Assembly: GCF_905475465.1 (NCBI RefSeq)
Contig: NC_062259.1
Coordinates: 320,501 to 384,500, forward strand
Reading direction: 5' to 3'
DNA length: 64,000 bases
DNA from: Pieris napi
Lineage: Eukaryota > Arthropoda > Insecta > Lepidoptera > Pieridae
The notes under the pieces are model-generated. The model searched no databases. It was not told the origin of the DNA and saw only the letters and a list, made by a program, of their open reading frames with translations. The translations under genes were made by a program, and so were the position numbers. Shown here piece by piece: positions 37,149 through 49,245 of this stretch (the first letter of the stretch is position 1; each line of letters opens with the position of its first letter).

Positions 37149-38721
37149 ATGAACAAGCCCCCCGATCTAGGTCGGGGGATGATGGCCTTGTTGGCTTGAA
37201 TCTCCCTGTGGGATCAAATGTATCTGTTGGTTCACAAGATGAATTTGACAAAATGGATACCGATTGTTCGGTATCATCTCAAACAGGTGAAGGAAGTCGT
37301 AAACGAACACGTGCGCGTTGCACGTTGCGCCTTAGTCGGCAATGTACGAAAATTAAGAAAAAGAAAGGTAGTGGTTCTAGCGGTGATTACTGTCAGTGCG
37401 AAAGCTTATGCAATGTAGAAGATGAGTCAATTTTAATTAATAAGGTTACTTTAAAACCTATATCTCAATTCACGTCATCTCCACACTTGCAAAATAATAA
37501 TAATTCACATAGCACATCCTCTCGACCATCAACATCTTACACGGAAAATTCAAATATCTCTCAGACTCTAACGCGGGAAATTCAAACAACACCACAGCTT
37601 CAGTAACCAATACGGACCCCCGTTCGATTGGCCGTACTGAATATGGCTCTACCGATGTTTCCCCTTATTTAATACATGTTCAACGTATTCAAAGTTCACC
37701 TGACGACGGGACCATTCTCCATCCAATAACATTTGGCAATTTTTTAAAGCAGAACAAATTTAATAATATTATTCCCGGAAGTGTAAAGCGTATAGGAAGA
37801 AACAGGTGCGTAGTTGGCTTTTCCGATTATAAAGACGCCAATAATTTTCTTAACTGCAATCTTTTGGAAACGAAAAAGTTAAAAGCCTTCATTCCCACTT
37901 TCAGCATAACAAGAATGGGTCTAGTTCGCGGGGTCCCTATAGATTGGAGTGAAGAGGAAGTTCAACAAAATGTATCCGTACCTATAGGCTGCGGCAAAAT
38001 ACTTAAAATAAGACGTTTGAATCGCAAGGTAAAAATTAATGACTCGGTTTCTTGGAAACCCTCTGAATCAGTTGTAATAACATTTGATGGGCAAGTTTTA
38101 CCAAAAAGGATTTTCATGTGCTATAATGCTCTTCCAGTAGAAATATATATTTATCCTACCATACAATGCTATAAATGCTGCCGTTATGGTCATACCAAAG
38201 TTCATTGTCGTTCTAAGACTCCAATATGTTATAACTGTGGAGGTCAACATGCAGGTGTATCATGTAACAGGTCAGATAAAGATCCTCTGTACTGTGTAAT
38301 GTGTGAAGTCGAAGGGTCCCATTCAGCGATAGATAAGTCTTGTCCAGAAATTGTGAGACAGACAGAAATCAAAGTTAAAATGGCTCAGAGCTGCATGTCT
38401 TATGCCGAAGCCAGTAAATATTTTTCTTCTGTTAAGCCTTCATACGCAGATGCATTAAGTTCAACAATTCCGGAAGTACCAAAGCCCGTATATTCTTCCA
38501 CAGCGAAGTCTGTATCTCGTAATAATTCTACTAATGCCTCATATAAAAAGACAGTATTTTTAAAACCTCACTCTCCTCCTAAACCACAACATGGTTATGA
38601 TCGTGTTGCTCATAATAATATATTAAAAGACTTCCAAGTTCCAGAGCCTAAAAAGGCAGTGCTCTGGTTGGTCACAAAAATAAAGAAGAACAAAAGTCTT
38701 GATTTGATGATGTCATTTTGA
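37149..38721 (+). pseudogene. LINE ORF1 (nucleic-acid-binding, three zinc knuckles), frameshifted
   Basis: The first part (to about 37606) is Ser/Gln-rich and basic (RKRTRARCTLRLSRQC). A frameshift near 37590-37606 separates it from the second part, which is open from about 37600 to a stop at 38721. That part has an RNA-recognition-like segment and then three cysteine clusters: CYKCCRYGHTKVHC, CYNCGGQHAGVSC and CVMCEVEGSHSAIDKSC. This is the usual ORF1 layout of I and Jockey LINEs, whose product coats the element RNA. The ATG at 37149 is in a shifted frame relative to the main reading frame. Confidence 0.75.
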
Positions 38722-38799
38722 TGTCTTAGAAATGATACTAGCATTATTAACTACTTTAATAAACTCAAACTTACTGAAACCGTCCCACGTTGCCTCTAT

Positions 38800-39530
38800 T
38801 AATGAAAAAATTAATCATTTAATGTTATTAAAAATAATAGATTGCAAGATAATTCAATGGAATTGCAGGAGTGTTGTTCCAAAGAAACATGATTTAATAT
38901 ATTTGATAAATAAACATTCTCCCGTTGTTGTTGCGTTATCTGAAACGTGGTTGAAGCCAGGGTACCTATTTAGGATCCCAGGATATACCTGCTTGTGTGA
39001 TGATAGATTTCATGGCCATGGTGGCGTAGTATTACTTGTCAGGAACTCAATTAATTTTTCTGAAATAGCGTTTTCTTCATTTATCTCTAATTAATACCAT
39101 TAATATTGTCGGCATGAAAATTGATAATATTTCTATAGTTTCCATTTACCTAGCTCGTTCCTCTTTTGTAATTCTCAATAGCGTTAATAATTTACTTTCT
39201 TCACTTAGTCGTCCATTCCTTCTATTGGGTGACTTTAACTCTCATCACCAAATGTTTGGTTGTGGCACTACTGACTCCAATGGTGTACGTTTAGTTGAAA
39301 TATTAGATTTACATAATTTGTGTTTACTTAATACTGGCTCACCAACCAGACGTACAAAGCCTAATGAAAAGCTTAGCGCGGTTGACTTATCAATTTGTAG
39401 TCCAGATCTTGCTTTTTCTCGTTCTTGGTACACTTCAACATCTACTTTTGGCAATGATCATTTCCCGATTATCATATCCTCACCTATTAGACGCTCTCCT
39501 TATCAAAAACGACAACCTCGTGTGAAATAA
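38800..39530 (+). pseudogene. LINE ORF2 part 1: AP-like endonuclease, frameshifted
   Basis: The reading frame IIQWNCRSVVPKKHDLI, VALSETWLKPG and GGVVLLVRNS stops near 39094. It resumes in another frame with FLLLGDFNSHHQMFGC, SAVDLSICSPDL and GNDHFPIIIS. These are endonuclease motifs: the N of QWNCRS, E of SETWL, GDFN and the SDHxPI-type end (here NDHFPI). The enzyme would nick target DNA for target-primed reverse transcription. The two halves are out of frame with each other. Confidence 0.8.
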
Positions 39531-39583
39531 ATAATGCTGATTGGCTTGCATTTAAAATCCTTGTCGAATCTAAAATAAATGAT

Positions 39584-40889
39584 ATGCCTGAATTAGTTAG
39601 CGGTGGTGAGACCAATTCTTCTAAAGCTTTGGCTACATGTTTAATAGAATCTGCCAATCAGATTTTTTTTGTCAAACGAAATCCGTCTAATAAGATTCCT
39701 TTTCCTCCATGGTGGGATAGAGAATGTATGGTTGCTGTAAGTAGAAGAAAGGAAGCTGAGAGAGTCTATGCTGAGGACATGTCCAATGAAAATTTAGATA
39801 TTCTCAATGAAGTTATTAGTACCACACGTAAATTCCTCAGAGATAAAAAGCAGGCAGGCTGGAAATTTTTTTGTACTTCTATATCTCCTTCTACGTGCCC
39901 TTCAGAAGTTTGGACAAGTATTAAACGTTTTCGATCTGCTTTCAAAGAATCTTTATCATCGTCTTCACTTCCCCCTTTTTTAACAAATGCCTTTTTAGAC
40001 AGATTAGCTCCTCCATCAGCTGCTGAATCGATCTACTTTGGAATCGTCTTTGACAGATGACTCTTCCTCTTTAAACTCTCCTTTTTCATTACATGAATTG
40101 AAAGGTGTGCTTTCACATGTTAAAGATTCATCTCCTGGTCAGGATGGTCTTATGTACTCATTTTTATCTCATCTGTGATACTGCCTTAATGTATTTTTTA
40201 AATTTAATAAACTCCGTCATGGTCACAGGTAATATTCCTGAAACATGGAAGTCTCAAGAAGTTATAGCTATTAAAAAACCTAACAAACCTACCAATGATG
40301 TTGCCTCATATAGGCCTATTGCGCTGTCCTCCGTTTGAACTATTTAAAATTGCTGAACATCTTGTGAAGAATCGTTTGGAATGGTTTATAGAAAACAATA
40401 ATTTAATAGCCAATAGTCAATACGGTTTCCGGAAGCCAAAATCTACAATAGACAATTTAGCTATATTAACCACGGATATTCGCATAGCTTTTTCGCGTGA
40501 TGAAGATATTGTAGCTGCCTTTTTGGAAATCTCTGCCGCCTATGATAATGTGAACATTTCTATTCTAGAACGAAAATTATTAGAGCTACAGGTTCCTACG
40601 TTAATAATATATTTTATCATAAATTTACTATCCTGCAGATACATATCATTATTCGTTCAGAAAGATAATAATAGTACCGAGTTAAAGCGTACAGTTTTTA
40701 AAGGCCTTCCCCAAGGTTCGGTACTAAGACCACTTTTATATAATATTTACACATATGATTTAGAATTATCTATAAATTCCCATAAACATGTGCTACAATA
40801 TGCAGATGACCTTCTTTTTTATTCCGTTGATAAATCTGTGGATAAGGCTTGCAATTCCATGTCAAGTTCACTTAATTGTCTTAATATCT
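39584..40889 (+). pseudogene. LINE ORF2 part 2: linker and reverse transcriptase core, broken
   Basis: The linker frame (PFPPWWDRECMVAVSRRKEA) ends near 40060. The next pieces read IPETWKSQEVIAIKKPNKPT and SYRPIAL, then in another frame NSQYGFRKPKSTIDNL, FLEISAAYDNV, GLPQGSVLRPLLYNIYTYDL and LQYADDLLFYS. The catalytic box YADD is intact. The first catalytic Asp of the usual FxDxxxAFD box is changed (FLEISAAYD), so activity is unlikely even without the breaks. The polymerase stops at the insertion that starts near 40890. Confidence 0.82.
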
Positions 40890-40891
40890 GG

Positions 40892-43800
40892 GGGTCTAGC
40901 CATATTGGTGTCGAAAAGTATTCTACATACACTACCGCTTTTGCGTAATTGTACTGTCGAAAACGCTTCGTTCGTAGCCAAGAGGCATGTCGATACATTA
41001 CCGCAAAGTCGACAGCGTAGATGCGAGCTGCTGTTCGTAGCACCTTATTCCGTCATATTGTCTCTGGATTTAATGTATTCCTAATGTCACTTTTATAAAC
41101 AAATAGAAGTTAAAACTTTACAATATTTTTGTAAATTTGCAATTGGAAGCTGCAAAAGGGACATTAGAATGTCAGCAAGGTTGGAACAATTTTCGATTTA
41201 AGTGGAATTTACGGAAGGTGCAAAGTGAATATATGAATTTTAATTGCATGTTTAAATTAATTGTTTTGCTTCATGTTTTCTCAGAAATTTAAGGCTACAA
41301 ATAAATACAATATTTTGAAATTGCAAAATCGCGATATATAATAATAATTAGTAGTACTCATACTTTGATATTTTTAGGATTTGACGGTTGACCTCACAAC
41401 TAATCTGCAAAATGAAGAAGCAACATATTTTGTTACCGCTTAGAAGAAACAATAGAAATAGTACTTTGGATTGATAAATAAAGAGTGAAAATAAGGTTGA
41501 CTAGAAGTTGATAAAGTCCAAGGAGTTAAAAAACAATAGAAAAAAAACGTAGACTAGTGTGAACACTGAAATAAGAAATTAGAGTTTGATTTAAGCTTTA
41601 ATTAGGTTTGGTGTTTGTGCTTGAACATTTTTAATGTCAATTTGAAAGCAGATTTTATTAGTGATTTGCTACTAGTTGGAATTATCTCTGTTTATGTCCA
41701 TCAAACAATTTCAGTTTAAGTTAGAGTCATAAAGGTTGATTGTTTATAATATATTTATAAAAAAGAGGGATTAATTAAAATTATAAAATAGAAACTTAGT
41801 CTTAAATTATAACCCTTAATCAACCTTTGACTCCATATTGATGCTCCAACATCTTAGATATAAATTTAAGTTTGATGCTTATTTTAAGTTAATATTTATT
41901 ATGTCAATTAACTTTTGGTTATATCAGTGATTTGCTACTAGTGAATATGTAAATGCAAAATCTGTTTAAGTAAGAAATGAATAAACATTGTATGTTATGT
42001 ATTTGTCAGTTTTATTATTGGTAATTTACCTTTCTTTAGTAGGAAAAGCCAATAAAGTGGTTCACAATATTAGTTTATTTTACAAGAATATACAGATAAT
42101 GCATATATGAATGACCCGTACCTACTAATAGTTAGGAATATTAAACAAACAGGTAGTAAAATAAAAATGTTTCAGTTATGGTTATTTTTTATTAAAATAA
42201 GGCACCAAATATCTTCCTTAACATAATGCAGTCTACATAGAAAAATAAGCATAAGTAACAACTTATTAAACAAAACAGAACACACACAGGTGCATCAAAT
42301 TAAATGCATTACTACCTAATGTAGATGTATTCATATTTATATATGTAGATAATTAACTAATAAATGTAAGTGTTAGTTTGCAGCAATGTCAATATCTTGT
42401 TTGTGTGCTGTTATACCTATACAAAAAATTGTTCAATTCATAAAACCTAATGTTAGATGTTGTGATGATTTCATAAAATTACTATGATACCTACAATTAC
42501 TATGAATACATCCTGGGCGATTAAAAAAATAGTGATTGTTTCCTTAACACAACAATTGTAAATAATAATAGTTATTGTAAAGATATAATTCTTCCCAAAA
42601 TCTACAAATGCAGTTTGTTTATGTCTCATTAACATTCAAACTGCTGAACTTATTAAGATTAAATGTAGAAGAACATAGTTTCAGTTACTGTTTCCTGTTC
42701 TTGAGGTAATGTTACTTAACCAACCATTATTTCATACTCCATAGCTTCTCTTTTTCTGAAAAGAAAATATTTTAGTTAGTAGTTTGATCAAATAGAAAAC
42801 TGACAAACTAAACTGTAAGATCGGTCCAAGGTTTGTTCAATAGGTAACTTTAGTATTAAAACTCTTTACTTAATTCTAAACTTAAAAATATACTTAATTT
42901 GTCACTGCTGCTTATTGTCAATTAAAGTTCTTAATAACCAAACAATGTCAGTAACTCCCAAAGGACTTGAATTCAAACTTCTCATTCATTAACAATATTA
43001 TAATAACTTCTCTAGTATATTAACTTAGTAAATAATTAAAGAAAATATCTACTTACCATTCCTTAGTAATGCTCACTAGATTTTATATTTCCAAAGTTCA
43101 TGAAGTATAAATCCACTTTATTTGATTAATATAATAAATATTATATCATTAGCTTCTATTATAATTACAATAAAATATATTTAGAACTTCTAATTATGTT
43201 CATTAGTGACTGCTTTATCATCTGAAATATACAAATAAAATGTACAATAATTTTACTTTGTGATTACATAATATATGCAATATTAAATGGTATATGTATT
43301 TTTTAAATTAAACAACAACTTACATGCAATATAAATATCAATAAGAGATATCCAATATAACTAGGATTTACCTCTACTAATTTGCTGATTTTCTTGATAT
43401 TTTCATATTTATCTGTGTCTATTATGTTATCCTCGCATTGATTCATAGAAAAACTAAAACTCTTAACTTAAAAATATGAAGTCTAGTTTAAATTATTATA
43501 ATTACACGAGAACGTTAAAAAAAGACAGATAAAAAATTAAAACCATTTCGTTAAAACGTCCAAAATATGAGATGTTTTTAAAACGGTAGTCATTAAAGAT
43601 GGCAATAGTTGTACTGAATTATTGCAAACAGCTTACAGCAGCTTTTGAGATCACGCTAAAACATGGCGGAAAAACGCCGTTTTTTCTACACTGCCGAAAC
43701 ATTAAGTGGCCGTTGGCTACCGAATAGCGTAAGCGTTAATGTGTGTCTTTTCGTAGCACTGTCATGGCGTCGCTTATTGTATCCCGACTCACGCCTTTAG

Positions 43801-43900
43801 GGCCTAGGCTACCGACTGTCGACACGAGCTGTCATTTTCATACAAATTTAGTTTTCGACTTTCTACATACACTACTGTTAAGCCATCTTGGCTAGACCCC
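40892..43900. mobile_element. 3-kb insertion with inverted termini inside the LINE
   Basis: The left end GGGGGTCTAGCCA (from 40890) is inverted at the right as TGGCTAGACCCCC (to 43901). CTGG flanks both sides (40888-40891, 43901-43904). Dropping the segment and one CTGG brings the LINE frame back into register, so the borders are well supported. Near both ends lies an exact 15-bp direct repeat TTCTACATACACTAC (40921-40935, 43861-43875). No transposase frame is visible. Candidates are a non-autonomous DNA transposon with a 3-5 bp duplication, but the superfamily is unresolved. Confidence 0.7.
43165..43446 (-). CDS. putative small spliced gene inside the 3-kb insertion
   Basis: On the minus strand, ATG 43444-43446 opens an exon of 25 codons, MNQCEDNIIDTDKYENIKKI then SKLVE, ending at a good donor (GTAGAG|GTAAAT, exon 43372-43446). 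A clean acceptor (TATATTTCAG) at 43222 would add a short phase-0 exon ending at TAA 43165. Another possible terminal exon begins at 42755 after TTCTTTTCAG and reads REAMEYEIMVG, but its phase does not fit a simple model. Just upstream of the ATG (43560-43700) are GC-richer bases with an ACATGGCGGAA box, as in small housekeeping promoters. No homologue is recognised, and chance splice signals in AT-rich DNA are possible. Confidence 0.3.
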
Positions 43901-43904
43901 CTGG

Positions 43905-45544
43905 TTGGTTAAAAATAACTTAGATCTATCAGTTTCCCAAAGTTCAATAGTCGTATTTTCCAAAAAACGCACAACTCCTATAATAAATGTGACCTTCAAT
44001 GGTCAACCTTTGCCACTTCAAACAAAAATTAAATTTTTAAGAGTTATATTGGATTCAAAATTGTCTGGACTTACCCATTATGAACATGTTGTTATGAAAT
44101 GTGCACAGCTGCTTAACATCCTGAAGTGCCTTTCAGGTGTATGGTGGAGTGCTCTTCCGTTTTCTATGAAACTTGTGTATAACGCTCTTATAAGATCTGT
44201 TTTAGATTATGGCACATTTCTATTGGATGGAGGTAGTGTCTTGGGAAGTCAAAAACTTGATGTCATTCAGTCAAAAGCTTTGAGAATTGTGACAGGAGTA
44301 ATGAAATCAAGCCCATCCAATGCTTTACAAGTAGAATGCTGCGATCCTCCTTTAAAATTATGAAGGCAATTTTTAAGTGATCGATTCTTGTTCAAATCTA
44401 TGCAGTTTTCTAACTATCCTCTACATAGAAAACTGCATGAATTGAACAATATTATTCAAACATCCCGTTACTGGCGTCACAAATCATTACCATGTCTAAT
44501 AATAAGCTTTCGTAAATTTCTAACATCTAACACAGCCGCATTCATCGATCTCCATCATTACCCATATTTATGACACAATTCAATTCTTTAATTCTTGATC
44601 CGGATATAAGATATAATATAGGCGTCCGTAAGCAAGATATTCTGGAAGCAAATATTCGTTTCATGAGTAGCGTTGAGGAAAAAAATTGGGAAGGTTGGGA
44701 TTATATTTTTACAGATGCCTCTTAAAATCTCTGCTGGTGATTGTGTTGGAGTTGGTCTAATTCATTGGCAACATAAAATAATTCAAATGATTAAACTTCC
44801 TCCTGAATCCTCGGTTTTTACTGGAGAGTGTTTTGCTCTTTTAAAAGCTTTAGAACTAGTTATTTTATTAAAATCTAAAAAATAATCATATTTTCAGACT
44901 CAAAAAGTGCACTACAATCTCTTGAAAAATTTCCTTTCCAAATGAAACTTTGTTATCCTATTATTTGCGAAATACGTGATAAGCTTTTAATATGTTCTCA
45001 AAGAAATTAAATCGTTATCTTTGCATGGATTTCAAGTCACAGTGGGATTAAAGGAAACGAGAAAGCCGATGAGCTTGCTAAAGAAGCTATAAAAGATGGA
45101 GACATAGTCCCATACATTAATTATTGTCATGATTTAGCCAATATTCTTCCCAAAACCCATCTTTGGGAGTCATGGAATGATGTTTGGTTGAGAAGCAGCA
45201 AGTTCAAAAGCAAACATTATGCTGAAATTCAACCCAGGATCCCCAGTAGACCATGGTTCTTTGAGGTTAAAAGTTCTAAAACTGTCACTTCTATCATTTC
45301 CAGAATGCGTTTAGGACATGTTTGTACACCTCATCATTTAGCAAGGCTTCGTATTGTTGATAGTAATATTTGTGAGTGTGGAGAAGATATTGGTGACCTC
45401 GACCATATTTTCTTTTCTTGTTCCCAATATGACCGTACCTCCTTTCTGAATTCCTTACAATCACTTCATGTTCCGTTTCCGACTAAAATCTCCTGCCTTT
45501 TGCTTATCCTTTATTGTATTATAATGTATTATCTTCTTTCATAA
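43905..45544 (+). pseudogene. LINE ORF2 part 3: reverse transcriptase end, RNase H and Cys-rich tail
   Basis: Directly after the insertion the polymerase resumes (LVKNNLDLSVSQSSIVVFSK, KFLRVILDSKLSG, MKLVYNALIRSVLDYG) up to a stop at 44363. RNase H follows in pieces: IFTDAS near 44710, GECFALLKALELV, IFSDSKSALQSL, then ISSHSGIKGNEKADELAKEA. These supply the catalytic D, E, D and D positions. A C-terminal part has LGHVCTPHHLARLRI, CECGEDIGDLDHIFFSCSQY, a Cys-His motif common in I and Jockey ORF2 ends. Several frame breaks (about 44364, 44700, 44885, 45010) make it a pseudogene. Confidence 0.82.
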
Positions 45545-45726
45545 TCTATAATAATATTAAGATGTAATATGTTTGTGTACATATTTTGTTTTTAACCAGC
45601 TTATCCCTTTAGGTATTTCCTTTTGATATCTTTGTTTATTTTTTCTCGCGTGTAGTTTCCCAACCTTTTACTTGAAACTGGCATAAAGTCAAAACTATTG
45701 CCATAATAAAAAAAAAAAATAAAAAA

Positions 45727-46646
45727 ACATTTATTTTAATTTTTCATGTTATTGGTATACTTTCTTAAATTTAATAAAACTTCTACAATATTATTAAAAT
45801 GATAATATTATATCGTTAGTGTGACTACTAAATGCACAGTATTTTTATTGTTGGGAAATAATTAATGTTGAAGATGAAATTTAAAAAGTTACATTATTTA
45901 AGTACCAACTACCAACCTAAAATTTTGTCAAAAACGCATAATATCTAAATTTCGTACGATAAATTAATATTTTTCTATTAACGGAAATAAACGTCATTTA
46001 CGTACAATCAGATAATTATTACCAGACAAAAGTATTTCTTGAAATTTTGAACAATAGACTATTTCTTGGAATCTTATTTAAAAGCATTGATAATTACTGT
46101 TGATTTCTTCATTTTATCAAGTGCTATCTATTGAATTCTTGTCTGGATTACTAGCTGGTTGGTTATTCCTAGCAAATAAATTGGCAAGTTACGCTCTCAC
46201 AACCATTATTTTATAGCATTTTGTTCTAACAATATAAATAGCCACTTTCTCTACCTCGAAAATCTTATTTATTTAAGTGCTGAAACTAATATTTATAATA
46301 GCATTTTTATCAAACGTTAAAAGTTAAAACCTTTTTGACTATAATGTTTCACCTCTACTACTATTAGCGTATTTTCTAAAACACCTTTTATTTTATAATC
46401 TGAAATTGAAAAAAATAATAATTAAATAATCTATAGTAATATGACAAATGTGCTTGAATGTATGGGAAATCCGCTGTAAAGTGGAAATATTTAATATTTT
46501 CTTGGAAAAACAAGTGTCAACTCGCTAAAGTTTACAAAATAAACATTTCGCGGAAGAGTATTTGAGGGGCCGATTCGTGAATTTTTAATCAGTGTGAGGT
46601 TTTGGTTCGAACATTCGTGTAAAAATTAAATATTTTTTAGAAAATA
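45727..46646. other. intergenic, upstream of the SVWC gene
   Basis: AT-rich, no ORF. The last 80 bases before ATG 46647 would hold the 5' leader and promoter. No clear TATA or initiator stands out. Confidence 0.4.
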
Positions 46647-49245
46647 ATGGATTGCAAAATGTTCATTTTCTTAATGGCGTTGGGAATAAATTTAATTTTG
46701 GCAGATGACGTGAGCTGTAAGTACCTATTAATTTTAGTTGTTTTAAAATTACATGCCTATTCATTTGAAAATATGTATATGAGTTTTTTTTATTACCAGT
46801 TATTAATCTATGTATCATTGAATGATGAATTTATTATTCATTTCCTAAAATGCCGCTGTAATGAACAGAATATTAATATCGTCAAATCGCAGCATTCTTG
46901 TCTTTGTCATTGAATTAAATATTACTGTATTAGCCAGTCAAAGGTCATTTTCCCTTAAAATAATATTTGTTTCGGGTAAGAGAACACAACTCTGCCAAAT
47001 TAATGAAACAGAAATAAATATAATAATCTTTAATATTTGTTTTTACAAAATTCATCTCTTTTAACAAATAAATACAGTAATATGTATTTATTTAAAATAT
47101 ACCTTTGCTTACTCTGTTTTTCAAAAAGAATAAGATCTTTAAGTCATTTAGTCATTCAAAATAAGTGTTTATTAAAAATAAATTAAACAATTATAACCAA
47201 TTCCAAGTTCCAAAGATTATTAAAAGATATACAACCTCTATAAAGGTCTTATTACATATTATTCTTCATATAACAAAACATAGAACATATAATATGATTT
47301 CAGATCAAGCTTGCGTCGATAAATACTCAAGGAAGGGATACCAGCCGTGGCAGGAATGGTCAGATCATTACACCTGCCACAGATACCGATGTGAAATACG
47401 AGACGGGAAATATTTTATTGCTGCTGTCGGGTAAGAAAAGTCAGGAGCCAAAAAACTTTGAGATAGATGTTACGCCAAACAAATTGAAAAATACCAAGTT
47501 AGATCTTATGCCACTAGCGGGTCTCGCTTGTTTCTAAGTATCTATGTCTAATAATCTATGGCCTAGTTTTGGGTGCGTAAATAATTACAGTAAATGTAAA
47601 AAATAATTGTAGGTGGTAAAAAATTAAGGATTTTTATTCGTATAATTACTAATTTCCAATTTGTTGATGCTTTCCGTAATTGGATATTATTAAAAACCAG
47701 CTCAATTTTAGTTGCCGCAAGCCAAAGATACCTGAAAATGCCCTCGAATGTCACGAATATATTGAAGACGAGAACGTTGGTATGTTTTTTAATAATTTTT
47801 AGTCTCATACACACATAATAATAATTAACCAAAGATTTCTTAGTAAAACAGTGTCTGCTGCTCCTCCTTATACCTCTAATTTGGTGTAGTTTTTTATATA
47901 TTTATTTTTCACCCTCTCATTTAGTAAATTAAAAAAAATGGACGAAAGCTCTTTTATTTTTGATCTTTATTTTCCACAACTGACATGGACATTATTACGT
48001 AATTGATGCAAAAAATCCGTGACAGAATTTCCAACATGCTGTGCTCGCTTACGTTGCGTTGTGGAACTCAATGGTGAACGAATTGTACAGACACGTGGAC
48101 AACCTGGTGAACTTTTCCCTGACAAGTATGTATAATGCAAACTGATTTTTTAAAAATAGTAATCATATTAACTTTGTGAAATATAACACTTTCTATTATT
48201 AAAGCAACAATTCTAGAGACAAGATAGAAAAATTGATTTACCACAGTTTGAAACGGATAAAACGAATCTTAGCATTGTAATAATGGATATGGCAAATAAC
48301 AAAACAAAAACAATATTTTTTTATTTTTAAGTCCACATATTAATTCCCGAAGTCACAATCTCGCGCTGTCCAATGTCAAACTCTATACAGAAAATTATGG
48401 TTTGACAGCTGTAGTTTGACTGACCTAGTATATTACATTCTTCTTCTTGTGTTATAACACTTTTTTATTGCTGCACAGTAATTATTCAATAAGTATTCAG
48501 CACTTAACCTGTAGTTTTGTGTAAATTATATTTATAATATATTTTAGGCCATGGAAGGGCCAACAAAATGAACCAAACGCAGCGGTAGTCGGCATGGGAC
48601 CAGTACAGCAGAACCCAGGTGGTGAACCCCAGAGCCAACCAGCTCCCGGCATGTTTAACAACAGAGGCGCAGGCAAGCCAAGTAATTTTTGTTATACAAA
48701 CTTAGCCGTTAAAAAATATATTTTTTCTTTTAAGTACGAAATATAACCAAGTCACATTTTGTAATTAAATGTTAAGAACTACCAAAAACATATTAAAATT
48801 AGTTTAAGTAAAAATTATCCAAAAAATAACATAGCTAATAATATGTCTGCCTGTCTTACTTTACAGCTTCTTTTTATGAGACGTGTAAAAGAGACAGTAC
48901 GATCTACGAAACACATTGCTCTCTTTCTATCAATTTTTATATAATATATTATAAACCGTTAACCTGACTATTTTAATTTAGCCAACGATATTCCCGACAG
49001 CGGATGGCAGCGATATTAATGGACGCCGTTACGTAGACCCATATCCATCTCAACCAATGCAAGATTCACCAAGAAAGAAGAGATCTACCACCCACCCCCT
49101 TTTTGACCGTGGATTCCTACAGGAACGCGCCTATGCCCCACATCAGATCAAAATTCACGGATATTCCCCTGAAAAATATACATCATACTTTACAAGTAGC
49201 GTCAAAGGCATTTCTAATCCTAAGCTTCACATTAATATGTCTTAA
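46647..49245 (+). CDS. secreted single-domain von Willebrand factor C (SVWC, Vago-like) protein
   Basis: Exons: 46647-46716, 47304-47430, 47712-47779, 48026-48125, 48548-48681, 49001-49245 (247 residues in this model). Residues 1-19, MDCKMFIFLMALGINLILA, form a signal peptide. The mature N-terminal domain has eight cysteines in SVWC spacing: ACVDKY, CHRYRC, GCRKPKIPENALEC, TCCARLRC. In insects this family includes Vago, a secreted signal induced by infection, and other stress or nutrition-responsive proteins. Which branch this one belongs to cannot be told here. After the domain is a Gln/Pro/Asn-rich stretch (PWKGQQNEPN to GEPQSQPAPGMF), then a basic RKKR site near 49080 that could be a furin cleavage point, then a 55-residue tail. 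The last acceptor is uncertain: the stronger-looking AG at 48981 is out of phase with the 48681 donor, so 49000 was used. Confidence 0.8.

Larger units (their letters stand above)
37000..45726 (+). mobile_element. I-type LINE with RNase H, disrupted
   Basis: The order is ORF1 with zinc knuckles, endonuclease, reverse transcriptase and RNase H, then a 3' UTR and an A-rich tail (about 45708-45726). RNase H downstream of reverse transcriptase places it in the I group of non-LTR elements. It is dead: ORF1 has one frameshift, ORF2 has several frameshifts and stops, and a 3-kb insertion splits the polymerase. The 5' boundary is only approximate, since no target duplication was identified. Confidence 0.85.

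Noticed and set aside
40921..43875. 15-bp TTCTACATACACTAC pair as the target duplication of the 3-kb insertion
   Set aside because: The inverted GGGGGTCTAGCCA ends lie outside these repeats, and the LINE reading frame closes at CTGG, not at the 15-mers. It is kept as an alternative in the findings.
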